Origin: Ceratorhiza oryzae-sativae
Taxonomy: Eukaryota; Basidiomycota; Agaricomycetes; Cantharellales; Ceratobasidiaceae
DNA: 64,000 bases
Assembly: GCA_030998015.1 (NCBI GenBank)
Contig: JARWMV010000035.1
Location: 1 to 64,000 of the forward strand
Reading direction: 5' to 3'
Below are positions 51,147 to 64,000 of this stretch, piece after piece (position 1 is the first letter of the stretch; each line of letters starts with the position of its first letter). The notes below the pieces were generated by a model. That model saw nothing but the letters and a program-made list of their open reading frames with translations. It ran no database searches and was not told where the DNA came from. Made by a program: the position numbers and the translations under genes.

Positions 51147-52898
51147 CTATGCTCTGAGGTTGAGGGTAGTGGTATCATTCGCAATCTGGGTCATTTGTGA
51201 CTCTACCAAATGCGCTGGTTGGTGGCCGAGAACTTGCTCGGAAGGCACGATTGACTTACTCGTTTCGACACCAGAATCCGCCACGCTCCCCATCGGCTCG
51301 ATCATAGAGGCACGTATGCTGTCCCTGTAGACCTGTGCCGGCGTTGGACCCTTGGCTTCTCTGCCCTCTCCTCCATCCACACTGATCGCCGAGGCTCTCC
51401 TCATCGCTACCGGGTATCTGTCGATCTGCGTACTTGGCACGACAAAGTTCATCGGTATCGTCCCACCCGTCGGTTCGTGGTCCGACTCGGGGGCGTCGAC
51501 ATAGGGGTAGTATGGCGAAGTAGATGTGCTGCTGCGACTAGACGGTCGGTCGATGGCTCCGGACGCAGGTCCGGCGCTCTCTTCCGCTTGGCCTCGACGT
51601 CGGAAGCGAGGGCTCGCCCAGCAGAGAAATACGCAGTAGAGAATGCCGAGGAAGAAGAGTCCGGCAATTACCCCGCCGACGATTACCCCAGCCGGGGTTG
51701 ACTTTTTCCCATGTGGTTCGGTGCCGTTGCTACCGTTAATTAATCAAACCTGGGGCCAAATTGGATGAGCGTGTGACTCACCTGGGGATGTATCTGAAAA
51801 AATCGAGTGTTGTATATTTGCCGTCAGTATCATCGTGTGTGATGTTGATCGTGTGGGTGCCAGGTTTGAGATCAGTTTTACCCCAGATGAGACGTTGACC
51901 TAGCTAGAAATTTCGGGTTAGTCGCGAGAGCGTCTGGGCGGCGAGTTACTCACAGGCTGAGGGGAGTAACCGCTAGCCACTTCTCCCTGGTCATCTTGAT
52001 CACGGTCCTTATCGTGGTCTACCCGTATTCTGACATTCCCATGGTCAGGACCGGTATCTGTGAAATACCAAATCGAGGAGCCATTGAAGGTCAACTCGAA
52101 GCTGGCTCCGCGCGTTTGAGTAATCTGGCTGCTTTGGTTGAAAAACAGCCCTTCCTGTAGGTATTAGCGCTGAGCTGGAGGGGGAGTGTGTTTTGAGCGT
52201 AAAAGCTCACGGTTACAAATCGCCAGTTGTTTGTTGAGTATTGAATGTGGGGAGAGGTGTCGTCTATGAACTGGGCAGAACTTGGGACGCTTGATGCGGC
52301 ACTAGTTTTGGAGGTGCTGTCAGAAAAAACGAATTGTAATTGAAAAGGTATCATCTTACAGACCAGCCTGGGCTGATACGGGACTTCCATTCGACAATAT
52401 ACTATAGGAAAACAAACCAGAAAACGTTAGTATAAAGGGGAGGCACGGGAGCAAACACGTACGTGACGTAGTCTATCATGATGTTCGTCTGGGGCGCTCC
52501 GGCGTGTTGGATGACGAGTTGATGGTCCCCATCGGTAAGATTTTTGCTCCACACGGGCTGCCGATACTGCGGTGTCGCACTTGTGAGATTGACTTGATCC
52601 GGGGGCAATCCATCAATGGACACCGCGGCAATACTCAAAGTCGCTTGGCGATCGGCGTAATAAATAGCCGTAGTGCCTGTGAAGGTCTATAATTAGCCTC
52701 TGGGTCAACATGCGTAGAGTCAAAGGGCGCACCTCGAAAAAATAGAACGGCTCGACTGCCGGGCGCATTGGAGTAGTGGGCGGTGTGGTCATAGTGCTCG
52801 GGTATGCTCTCGCCCAAGCCCCAGTTTCCAAAGTACTGGAATGCGCCGGGATCGCTGTCTGCGTCGTCTATGGATGTTCCGATGGGGGATGCGGCCAT
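51147..52898 (-). CDS. Single-pass membrane protein with two lectin-like ectodomain repeats
   Basis: A multi-exon gene. Two similar extracellular-type modules each start with an IDD(A/T) motif: 'SIDDADSDPGAFQYFGNW' and 'FIDDTSPHIQYSTNNW'. The first contains 'GTTAIYYADRQATLSIAAV' and 'QLVIQHAGAPQTNIMIDYV'. The second contains 'SFELTFNGSSIWYFTD' and 'HTINITHDDTDGKYT'. They resemble galactose-binding-like beta-sandwich modules. Next is one TM helix ('AGVIVGGVIAGLFFLGILYC', about 51,645-51,705), a basic stop-transfer RFRRRG and a Ser/Pro-rich cytoplasmic tail. Introns at about 52,688-52,735, 52,400-52,465 and others keep frame. The proposed ATG (52,898) gives no signal peptide, so an upstream exon may be missing. 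A surface sensor or adhesion role is conjecture. Confidence 0.75.
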
Positions 52899-53000
52899 CG
52901 TGGGCGACGGCAGGGCAGATGTTGGTGTCGCCGCCCGTGGGCGTCGTCGCTTGATCGGACCTAGGCGCCTCGGCGTCAGAAAGCGTCACCGAGCCCATCC

Positions 53001-53006
53001 CACGTG
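53001..53006. promoter_or_regulatory. CACGTG in the divergent promoter of the membrane-protein and PIF1 genes
   Basis: The two genes start within about 160 bp of each other on opposite strands (52,898 and 53,056). CACGTG lies between, 50 bp before the helicase ATG. Confidence 0.3.
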
Positions 53007-53055
53007 ACCAGGCAGCCACCCCCTCTCCGATCCATCACGTCATCCAACCGCACCA

Positions 53056-55696
<2,641 letters not shown>

Positions 55697-55934
55697 TTGA
55701 TTCGCAATGACACTTGTACCCTGTCATTTGTATGATAGCTTTGTAAATATGATAATATTGCTTCTTGGACCAAACTGATTTGGCTCAGCGATATGTTTTG
55801 TATTCATAGGGTGTTACTAAATTAACCTGGATCCTCATGATTACGTCACCAGAGTAATGTAGTGATCTCCGAACCCTATCCCTAGCCACCGTCGAATGGC
55901 TCAGACGGCCTGAGGTGTTTGAGATCTCAAATAC

Positions 55935-57972
55935 CATGCGTGCCTTGGTTGCGGTGCGCACTCTTAAAATACGTCCTCTGGCCTATCAAACGGCACTCGG
56001 ACCTTTTCGGCGAGCTGTTTGCATTCGGGGCCATCCATCCAACCGTGCCAATACAAAGGAACGCCTCAAAATCTCACCAAACCCATTCCCTACAAAGGCT
56101 CATTCTATCAGCCTCTCTGACGAACAGCAACGCGTTCTTGATTTAGTCTTGGAGGGCAAAAGTCTGTTCTTCACTGGCTCCGCCGGTACGAAACGAATCA
56201 AACCCTTGCCGAGACTTGTCAACACTCTATTTCAGGAACCGGGAAATGGTTTCTATTTCGCCGGATAATCAAGTGTCTTCGAGAAGACAAGGATCATCGA
56301 GTGGCGGTGACTGCCAGCACAGGGATAGCGGCGGTCAACATTGTTGGCACCACTTTGCATGCGTTTGCTGGTCTGTATATCTTCCTTCCTCATACCTTGG
56401 ATTGATTCTGAGCGAATTGAAGGTGTTGGTCTGGGAACAGGAAACATCGAAGATTTAATCAAGCTTGCTCTCGTGCGCCAACCGATACGGGAGAGACTAA
56501 GAGAAACTACTGTATTAATCATTGACGAAAGTCAGTGCTTATGTTTGATATTGATCGGAACTCTAAAGCTTGGGTCCAGTCTCGATGGTCGATGGTCGCT
56601 ATCTTGATACACTGAATGTAATCCTCAAGCGGGTTCGCAGAAACTGGCGGCCATTTGGCGGGATTCAGGTAAGCAAAGCTTTCAGAACACCTCTGAAAGA
56701 GTTCAAACAACATCTACAGCTTGTCGTTTGCGGAGACTTCTTTCAGCTTCCACCAGTTTCGGATTCACGCCAGCTTGGCCAGCTGGGATGTTCCAGATTT
56801 GCGTTCGAGGCAGACTCGTAGAATAAGGCGATCCCGATTACTCTCCGACTCAACAAGGTCTTCCGGCAACATCAACCAGGTGCGTTACGTTCGTGTTCAT
56901 ATTTCTGACATGTGATTTATGAACTGACACAGAACTCGTGAACCTGTTGAACGATCTGCGTGAAGGGAATGTTTCGGCTGAATCTGAGCTATTACTACGT
57001 GGGCTTTCTCGCGATATCTCATGTGGCCAGGATGGAGTGAGGCCAACTGAATTATTCCCCCATCGTCTTGCTGCCAAAATGGCTAATAATTACCACCTGA
57101 CAAGGCTCACAGGCGAAATCATGGCATATGAAGCTTGTGATACACTTGGGACTGACTCACAGGGGAGGCCTGTCTCAAAGAACTGGGCGACCTCGGCTCT
57201 GGACAGCATTGTATCGAGGGAGCTGGAACTCAGAGTAAGTAGTAAGTGATATGTCACCATCTCAGCTTATGTAAATGCAGGTAGGCGCGCAAGTTATGTG
57301 TGCTAAAGTTCGTTTACATATTTGGAATTATCAAGCGGCAATTTCACAATATCCGTTCCAGAACCTCAGCCGAAATATTGTCAATGGATCGGTTGGAATA
57401 GTCACTGATTTCACCTCTCACGGGTGGCCAATAGTCAGTTTTGAAAATGGTGAAATAATGACCATAGAGAGCGCACCATTTGAATTCCCGAACGAAAGGG
57501 GGGAGATGGCAGCTCGAAGAACACAAGTATGCGCAATTCCCGAATACCGTTCTGCATCGCTCTAATTGAAGCTCGCCCGAGAAGATCCCATTGATACTGG
57601 CCTGGGCGTTAACCGTACGTCCAGCTACAAGAAGTTTTTGCCTTTCAAATGAATACACAATTTGTAGATACACAAATCACAGGGGCAAACTCTTCCTCGA
57701 GTCAGGATCAACCTCGCCCGAACCTTCGCCAATGGTCAAGGTATAGTACTATTGCCCAGATTCCCATCCCTACTGATGAGTGGAACAAGCGTATGTGGCC
57801 CTGCCACGGTGTACAACACTGGAGGCCTTACAAGCCCTGAACCTTTCGCCCCGTGTGGTGTTTTGTGACCCAAAGTGAGTCTAGGGCCTTGTTTAGCCTA
57901 GTTATCCTCGAATGCTAAAGGTCATTCTCCGCAAGGGTGGTCGCTTGGTCGAAACACATTATCGCCGCTTGA
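55935..57972 (+). pseudogene. PIF1-family helicase paralogue, inactivated
   Basis: Tandem copy of the preceding gene, same exon plan: '[20 protein letters not shown]', FTGSAG/TGK, '[20 protein letters not shown]', VLIIDE, '[15 protein letters not shown]', FRQHQ, ELVNLLNDLR, VGAQVM, 'NIVNGSVGIV', LILAWALT, 'IHKSQGQTLPRVRINLA', then AYVALPR. Three lesions are visible. The Walker A Ser is Trp (GTGKW). A TAG at 56,818-56,820 stands where the paralogue has Trp (TGG to TAG). The motif VI Ser is Pro (AYVALPR). The N-terminal RNase H1-like domain is absent. The last exon ends TGA at 57,970-57,972. No helicase activity is expected. Confidence 0.85.
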
Positions 57973-58543
57973 ACATAAATAAACGGAAACTGGACGATTC
58001 GACCGCATTAGCTCTCATATAATGGTTCCTAAACAGATGTATGTGAAGCCTCGAGGATAGCTAAACATTAAGAAGGACATATTCAAGCCGCCCCGATTCA
58101 AACACAAATGAGATATTCCAATCGAATTGGCGCATATTTTTGACCAATAAACGCCAGCATAGACTACAGACAGCTATCCAAGCCCCCAAAGTCACAGTCC
58201 AATGTTTCTGATTCGCATAGCGTTGCCTAATTTGGTATATATGCGTCATACCTGAGCTTCCATCCTCCGGCTCTGAGTCAGCTTTAGCAGGCGAACATGG
58301 TTTGAAAATCTATCTATATTTAAGAGGGCCGGATGGATATGTTGTTCGGCATTTTTTGTCAATGTGTGCGAATGACTGCGCGTTCCAGATATTCCCACTG
58401 TCTCTCATGCGCACAGCCAGGATGCCGCGGCTCGGCCCATGCACGTCTGTGTAGACACAATATCTTTCACAGAGAAAAATCTGCCAAGATGAGCAATTGA
58501 CCCGTTGCGGGCTGTTGAAGCGCAGTGAGTAAATGCGCTCCAA
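57973..58543. other. Intergenic, no gene seen
   Basis: Short reverse ORFs (58,061-58,249; 58,310-58,543) have no motif. The stretch borders the copia fragment. Confidence 0.35.
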
Positions 58544-58792
58544 TGTATGACTTAGCGCAGTGAGACGAAGCGGATTGAGCCCGCTAGAGATGAGTGGGGA
58601 GAACGTCGCTGTCGATCGAGCGACTTGTACATTCGTTTATATAGAATACAACGGATAAATCCAGGCGGTACATCGGCGTGTATACGAGAGAAAGAAAGTA
58701 CAAACGGAGATAAAACACATAATGTCGGACGCGAGACAAAGGAAAGGTAAAATATCGATATATGCTCGATATATGCACGGAATCGTTCAACA
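58544..58792 (-). repeat. Probable 3' LTR of the copia element
   Basis: On the reverse strand a purine tract (AGGGGGAG) follows the pol stop and leads into TGTTGAACGATTCC. The proposed LTR ends near GTCATACA at 58,544. It contains a TATA-like 'tatataaacg'. The far end is provisional because the 5' LTR is not in the window. Confidence 0.5.
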
Positions 58793-58820
58793 CTCCCCCT
58801 AAAACGAGCAACGATGAGAC

Positions 58821-60303
58821 TTAAAGAGAAAAGAAAAAGGACTCGAAGTCCTGCGCTAAGAGCGCGTGAGGAAAAAATTTGCCAAGCGCGTCAGCATGGC
58901 GTCGTTCGTGGATACCCAGGAAAGAATTTGCGAGATACCAGTGTTGATCGTAGTTGAGTGGCTTGGTGAGTGCATCGGCGAGGTTTTGTTTGGACGGAAT
59001 GAACGATACCGTAAGATTTTTCTTGTGGATTTCGTCTCGGACAAAATTGTACGGTATGTCGATGTGTTTCGTACGCATTTTGTTCGTTGGGTTGTGCGCG
59101 GATTCGATCGCCGATTGATTGTCGCATAGAATCGGTGATGGCGTCGTCGACGAATATTTAACGCCGATGTCATCAAGAAACTGCGCGATGGCCTTGAGTT
59201 CTTTCGCGGTGTGGCAGCAGGCGACGGTTTCGGCCTCCATAGTAGACAGTGCGACGGACGAGTGACGTTTGCTAAGCCAGCATATAGCAGCGCCAGCTAG
59301 GATAACTACGGATCCCGAGATCGACTTGCGGTCGTGTTGAGTAGCAAAGTCCGAGTCAGCGTAAGCGACTTCGTAGAACGGTTTATTGCCGTCGTAAGTG
59401 AGTCCGATTTTGGCCGTTGTCGCGAGGTAGCGGTGAATGCGCTTTAAGACGTTTATATGCGCGGCACCATAGCAGGTGGAGTGACGAGCGAGCATGCCTA
59501 CGGCGAAGGCGATGTCGGGACGGACGCAGCGAGAGATCCAGAAAAGGCGACCAAGTTGAGTAATGTACGGGTAGTCGATTTTCTCGGTCGAAGGCTCGAG
59601 TACGGGCATAGTATTGGACATAGGGGTGGTCGCGGGAGCGGCGTTTTCGAGGTCGGCGAGCTTTACGATAGACTTGATGTATGACTGCATGGTCAATGAG
59701 AGCGTACGGCGGGCACGATCGCGAGTGATGGCGATACCGAGAAAGAGACGAGTCTCGCCAAGATCTTTACAGTCGAATAAATCTAGGATTTCCCGCTTGA
59801 TCGTTTCGATGTGTCCGGCGGTGCAGCAGATAACAAAATCATCGACATAGCATATGATGATCGAGTAGACACCATCCTTCGTGCGAGTAAAAATAGACGC
59901 GTCCTTGGCTGACGGACGATAGCCAATGGCAGTAAACTTGCCGTTCCTGAAAACTTCCCATAGGTGGCCGGCTTGATGCGAGCCGTAGAGGGCCTGAGTG
60001 ACGAGCATAAGGTTCGGTCTGCCTTTGCCATAACCTTCGGGGAACTCGACATAGAGAGGAATGTCCATCGGCGCGTGAGTGTATGCGCTGGTAACGTCGA
60101 CCATATGGCAGTCAAAATCAGCGTGAGCGACGAGAGCGAATATAGTGCAGATGTATGCAAGGTCGGGGGTGTTCGAGAAGGTTTCATTGTACGTGAGGCC
60201 GGCGATTTGTCGATTCCCATGGATTACTAGCCTAGCTTTTAGACGAACCTCGTTACCGTCGGCATCTCGTTTGATTTTCAGTACTGGGCCTGAGGTGAGT
60301 ATC
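58821..60303 (-). pseudogene. Ty1/copia pol: reverse transcriptase and RNase H, 5' part missing
   Basis: An open frame of about 494 codons with no stop from the gypsy junction at 60,303 to 58,821. RT motifs: 'KARLVIHGNRQIAGLTYNET', VDVTSAYTHA (first catalytic Asp), 'QALYGSHQAGHLWE' and CYVDDFVI (YVDD). RNase H: 'AYADSDFATQ', 'ALSTMEAETVA' and CDNQSAI, then 'KHIDIPYNFVRD' and 'ADALTKPL'. Gag, protease, integrase and the start of RT are lost because a gypsy element inserted here (boundary 60,303/60,304). The remaining frame is well kept, so the insertion is fairly recent or the sequence is conserved. Confidence 0.9.
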
Positions 60304-60689
60304 TGTTGGCCACTGTCGACGACGACAAGTCAGGCGACGAGGAAAATAGTAAGAAAATAAAAGAACTTGTATTCGACGAGAGGTCAAGTTCTTGAGGAGT
60401 CCTCTGCGAACTTGACCTGGTTTATATACATAGTACAAGCCACATCATAACAAACAAGTCCGTACAGTGAGTCACGACAGATAAGAGATAGAAGCAGTAG
60501 AAGCGACTGCGGAACTGCGGAATTTCACATCAGAGTTGAAATACATCTCGGTTACCGGTCCGGATCATTCCCTGAGTCACATGATACAGATATACCATAA
60601 AAGGCAAGTATGTTTTGAAGATGATCTCATAAAATGTAGAAAATCGAGAAAATATTGTAGAGTGGATGTATGCGTGTCAGTTCGTGACA
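60304..60689 (-). repeat. Family-A LTR, 3' LTR of the right-hand gypsy
   Basis: The reverse strand starts TGTCACGAACTGACACG after AAGGGGGGAAG and ends GTGGCCAACA, 386 bp. The target base group next to it is GTATC (60,299-60,303); the matching copy would lie beyond the right edge. Confidence 0.88.
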
Positions 60690-63600
60690 CTTCCCCCCTT
60701 CAAGGCACGGGGGTCCTGGGGTGCCTTTGGGTGCGACTTGACATAGTCAGCGATGAGTTCTGGTGCGTTCACCAGGTCGTCATAGGTTAACCATTGTCGC
60801 TCATCATAGCCGAGCCACTTGACATAGTATTCGAAGACGTTAGATCTTTTATTGTATCGTGACTTTATGATCTGTTCCACTTCGAACTCTTCTTCCCCTT
60901 CAGGAGTTACCACAGGTGGTGGTGGGGGAACCTGACGGCCATAGGGGTCGTCTTTATATTTGGTCAGGAGTGAGACATGAAACACTGGGTGTATCTTCAT
61001 GGTTATCGGTAGGTCCAGTTTGTATGCATGTGTGCCATGTTGTGCTACCACCCTGAATGGTCCAACTCTTTTGTGGGCCAGTTTCCTGGAGGCCTGCTGT
61101 GTCCGTATGTTTTGGTATCAAGCCAGACTTTGTCTCCAACCTTAATTGCTTCAGGAGTCCGATGCTTCTGGTTGTAGTATTCCTTGATCCTCTGGTTTGC
61201 TATTTCCAGGGCTGCCTTAAGTTCATCATGGCCCTTTTGGAGCCATTCTGCATGGTTGTCCGCTAAAGGGAGTTCTGGTTCCTCCCTATCTCCAACTGCT
61301 AGCCTTGGGTGGAAACCATAGTTTGCAAAGAATGGTGATTTGCCAGTTGAGGCGTTGACACCATTATTGTAGGCAAATTCAGCTAATGGTAGGAGCGAGA
61401 CCCAGTCATCTTGTCTGTCTGATACATAGTGTCTGATGTACCCTTCCACTACTTGGTTGGCTCGTTCGGACTGGCCATCTGTCTGAGGGTGGTATGCTGT
61501 GGAGTAGGAGGGTTTTATATCCAGTCGTTTGTACAGGTGCCTTAAGAATTTGGATGCAAAGTTGGGGCCGCGGTCTGAGATTGTTTTCCGTGGTAACCCA
61601 TGGAGTTTCCATACGTATGTTAGGAACAGGTTGGCGCAATCCATAGCACTGGCTTCCGATTGACATGGAATAAAGTGGACCATTTTTGTCAGGCGGTCGA
61701 CAACTGTAAATATGGCATCAAATCCCTCTGACAGGGGTAGCCCAGTGATCAGATCGTAGGTAATTTCTTCCCAAGGTTTTTCTGGTGCAGGTATTGGGTT
61801 TAAGAGCCCTGGGGGAACTTGGTTGCTGTGCTTGTTCCTGATGCATGACTCGCAGTGTGTGACGTATTCGTTGACTGATTTTTTCATTGATAGCCACGTA
61901 TATTTGCGATTTAGCAACTCATAAGTTCTGAACTGTCCTGGGTGTCCTGCTGCTGGACTATCGTGACGGCTTTCAATGACCAGTTTGCGAAGTTCTTTGT
62001 TATTTGGGACGTAGATTCTGCCCTTGTATCGTAGGAGTCCTTCATCCCATTCCCAATCTTTGACCTTCTCATTGTCATCTAGGGCTTTTAGCACTTTTGA
62101 CAGGTGCTCATCCCCTGGGATCGCGTCCCTAATGAGTTGTTCCAGGTCGTGGTCTGGTGTGATTGCTTGTAACCACAGGGATTTTAATTCCAAAAATTGG
62201 TTTTGTGCAAGTAGAGCTTGGCTCTCACCCCCCTCTTTAGGGATGTGTCTTGACAGCCTAGAGAGTATGTCTGCCCGGCCATTCTTTGCCCCTTCAATAT
62301 ATAAAATTTTGAATTCGAATCTGGATAAAACTCATGCCACCTGTGACTCGACCATTCAGTGGCCGATTTGTCTTCCAATATTCCAAATTTTTGTGGTCAC
62401 AGACAATGTTTACTGGGTGTTCGGCCCCCTCTAGCAAATGACGCCAGTGTTTAAGGGCCTTGATAATTGCCAGCATTTCTTTGTTGTAGATATCGTAGTT
62501 CTCTCTGCTGGGACCATTGCCTTGGAGTAATAGGAAATTGGGTGGAGCATTCCGTCCTCTCCGTATTGCAATAATACGGCACCTGTGGCATAGCCTGAGG
62601 CGTCGGTTTCCAAAATGAATGGTTTGTTGGGCTCTGGCTGAATTAGGAGGGGGGCTTCTTTTAATTTTTGCTTCAGCAGATTCCATGCCTGATCCCTTTC
62701 TTCTGTCCATTCCCATTTTACGTCCTTTTTGACAAGTTCATAGAGACATTTTGTGATTTTCGAAAAGTCTTTTATGAAGTGTCTCAACCAATTTGCAAAC
62801 CCCAACCCTTCCAGGACTTCGGTTGGGTTGGTAGGGGTTGGCCATTCAACAGCTTTTTCGACCTTGGCTGGGTCTACTTTAATTCCCTGTGGAGTCACTA
62901 CTATTCCCAGGTAGTCGACTTCAGTGACATCGAAAACACATTTCTCCAAGGCGCAATATAGGCCAGCCTTTTGGAGGCAACGTAAGACTTCCTTGACATG
63001 TTCATCATGTTCTTCCTGGTTTTTGGAGAATACTAATATGTCGTCCATGTAAATTACAACGTAAATGCCTTCAATGTCCTGGAATTCTTCTCGGATCATG
63101 GCCATGAAGGTTCCTGGTGCATTCTTTTGGCCGAATTGCATAACTAGAGGCTCATACAGCCCATATTTGGTCTTGAAAGCAGCCTTCCATTCGTCTCCTT
63201 CCCGAATTCGTATGAGGTTGAAACCCCACTTTAGGTCAAACTTGGTGAATATCTTTGCCCCCCGCAAGGTTTCCACAATATCATTGATGCGTGGGAGTGG
63301 GTACACATTGGAAACAGTCATTTCGTTTAGCCGACGGTAGTCAATGCACATGCGCAGCTTCCCATTCTTTTTTTGACGAATATGACTGGGGATGCCATTG
63401 GTGACCTTGAGGGTCTGATATGCCCTGCTTTTAGTTGGCGATCCAAGGTTTTGCGCAATTCTGCATCTTCCTTGACACCCACGCTATATATGGGACCGTG
63501 CCTGCCTTGGCTTGGCATCTGGTTTTAGATCTATTTCCATATCCCACTTCCTATGGGGTGGTAATGGTTGGACGTCATCTTCTTCAGCGAATATTTTCTG

Positions 63601-64000
63601 GAATTCTTTATATTTTGTTGGGAGGGAGTCTAGGGAGTCCAGCTGAAGCTCCTTCGGTTCATTTGCTTGCACGTGCAAGGGTTTTGTGATGCAATGCTTC
63701 AGGCATATTGGCGAGTCGAACTTCATGTCCTTTCCATCCCAATCAATGTTAGGGTTATGGAATTTGAGCCATGACATGCCCAGGACTAAATCATTTTTGC
63801 TGACGTTCACAACATAAGCACTGAGGATTTCTCGGTGCTCTTGAATGCACAACTCAAAGGTGCAGTAGTGGGTCACAGACCCAGAATCTATCTCCCTTCC
63901 ATCGATTACCCTCAGTTTCTTGGGTGTTTTTAGGGCGACGGTAGGAATACGGTATTGCTTCACCAAATCTTCGTGTATAAATACTGACGTGGCCCCTGAA
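60677..64000 (-). pseudogene. Ty3/gypsy chromovirus pol, nearly complete, several 1-nt frameshifts
   Basis: Reading leftward from the edge: protease from SGATS (63,986-64,000, its catalytic Asp just outside) with 'DLVLGMSWLKFHNPNI'; RT with 'CIDYRRLNEMT', 'FTKFDLKWGFN' and YMDDILVF; RNase H with DASGYATG; integrase with a His/Cys finger (RHDSPAAGHP...CESCIRNK) and catalytic residues in 'ITYDLITGLP', 'ISDRGPNFASKF' and 'QSERANQVVEGY'; KRVGPF; and a chromodomain (FEYYVKWLGY). The frame shifts near 63,500, 63,370 (A7 where A8 is needed), 62,510, 62,340, 62,190 and 61,105 (A4 where A5 is needed). Otherwise no motif is lost. Gag and the 5' LTR lie outside. Confidence 0.92.

Overview
The window is eukaryotic and fungal. 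Genes carry many short GT-AG introns of about 50-60 bp. The protein set is typical of Agaricomycetes: an NACHT-WD40 NLR, an F-box protein, an ABCC transporter, PIF1 helicases and Plavaka transposons. Gene style and repeat content suggest a Rhizoctonia/Ceratobasidium-type fungus. That placement is inference from family knowledge; no species marker was seen.

Layout. 1-9,560 is an AT-rich block of nested, decayed LTR retrotransposons. It holds at least four LTR families, called here A (about 0.37 kb, chromodomain Ty3/gypsy), B (about 1.3 kb), C (about 0.65 kb once its insertion is removed) and D (about 0.35 kb, another gypsy). 9,650-17,345 is GC-richer and gene-poor, with a transposase relic and two small paralogous one-TM proteins. 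18,000-24,244 encodes a complete ABCC (MRP-type) exporter and 24,659-25,975 an F-box protein. 26,427-39,048 is a mobile-element stack. A 740-bp non-autonomous Plavaka-like element abuts a Tc1/mariner element (27,171-39,048). The Tc1 transposase is split by a 10.26-kb Plavaka transposon (27,581-37,838) with 456-bp terminal inverted repeats. That transposon carries a transposase and a divergent second gene with a DUF6532-like C-terminus. The second gene is in turn split by a 1.3-kb solo LTR of family B. Target-site duplications are visible at each level (TA, CA, GATAC), so the order of insertion can be read. 40,420-41,806 is a dolichyl-phosphate glucosyltransferase (ALG5-like). 43,176-47,828 is a complete NACHT plus 14-WD40 NLR. 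48,448-50,160 holds F-box and LINE relics. 51,147-52,898 is a single-pass membrane protein. 53,056-55,696 is a PIF1 helicase, followed in tandem by a dead paralogue (to 57,972). 58,544-64,000 is a Ty1/copia fragment cut by a Ty3/gypsy chromodomain element that runs off the right edge.

The ordinary host genes (ABCC, F-box, ALG5, NLR, membrane protein, PIF1) show no shared pathway. They sit in islands between transposons. CACGTG hexamers lie close upstream of several of them. Much of the repeat decay is C-to-T or G-to-A, and most in-frame stops are TGA replacing a likely CGA, as expected for CpG methylation in repeats.

Limits: introns were placed by eye from GT/AG and protein continuity, so exon ends and start codons are approximate. 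Family names come from motif recognition, not database searches.
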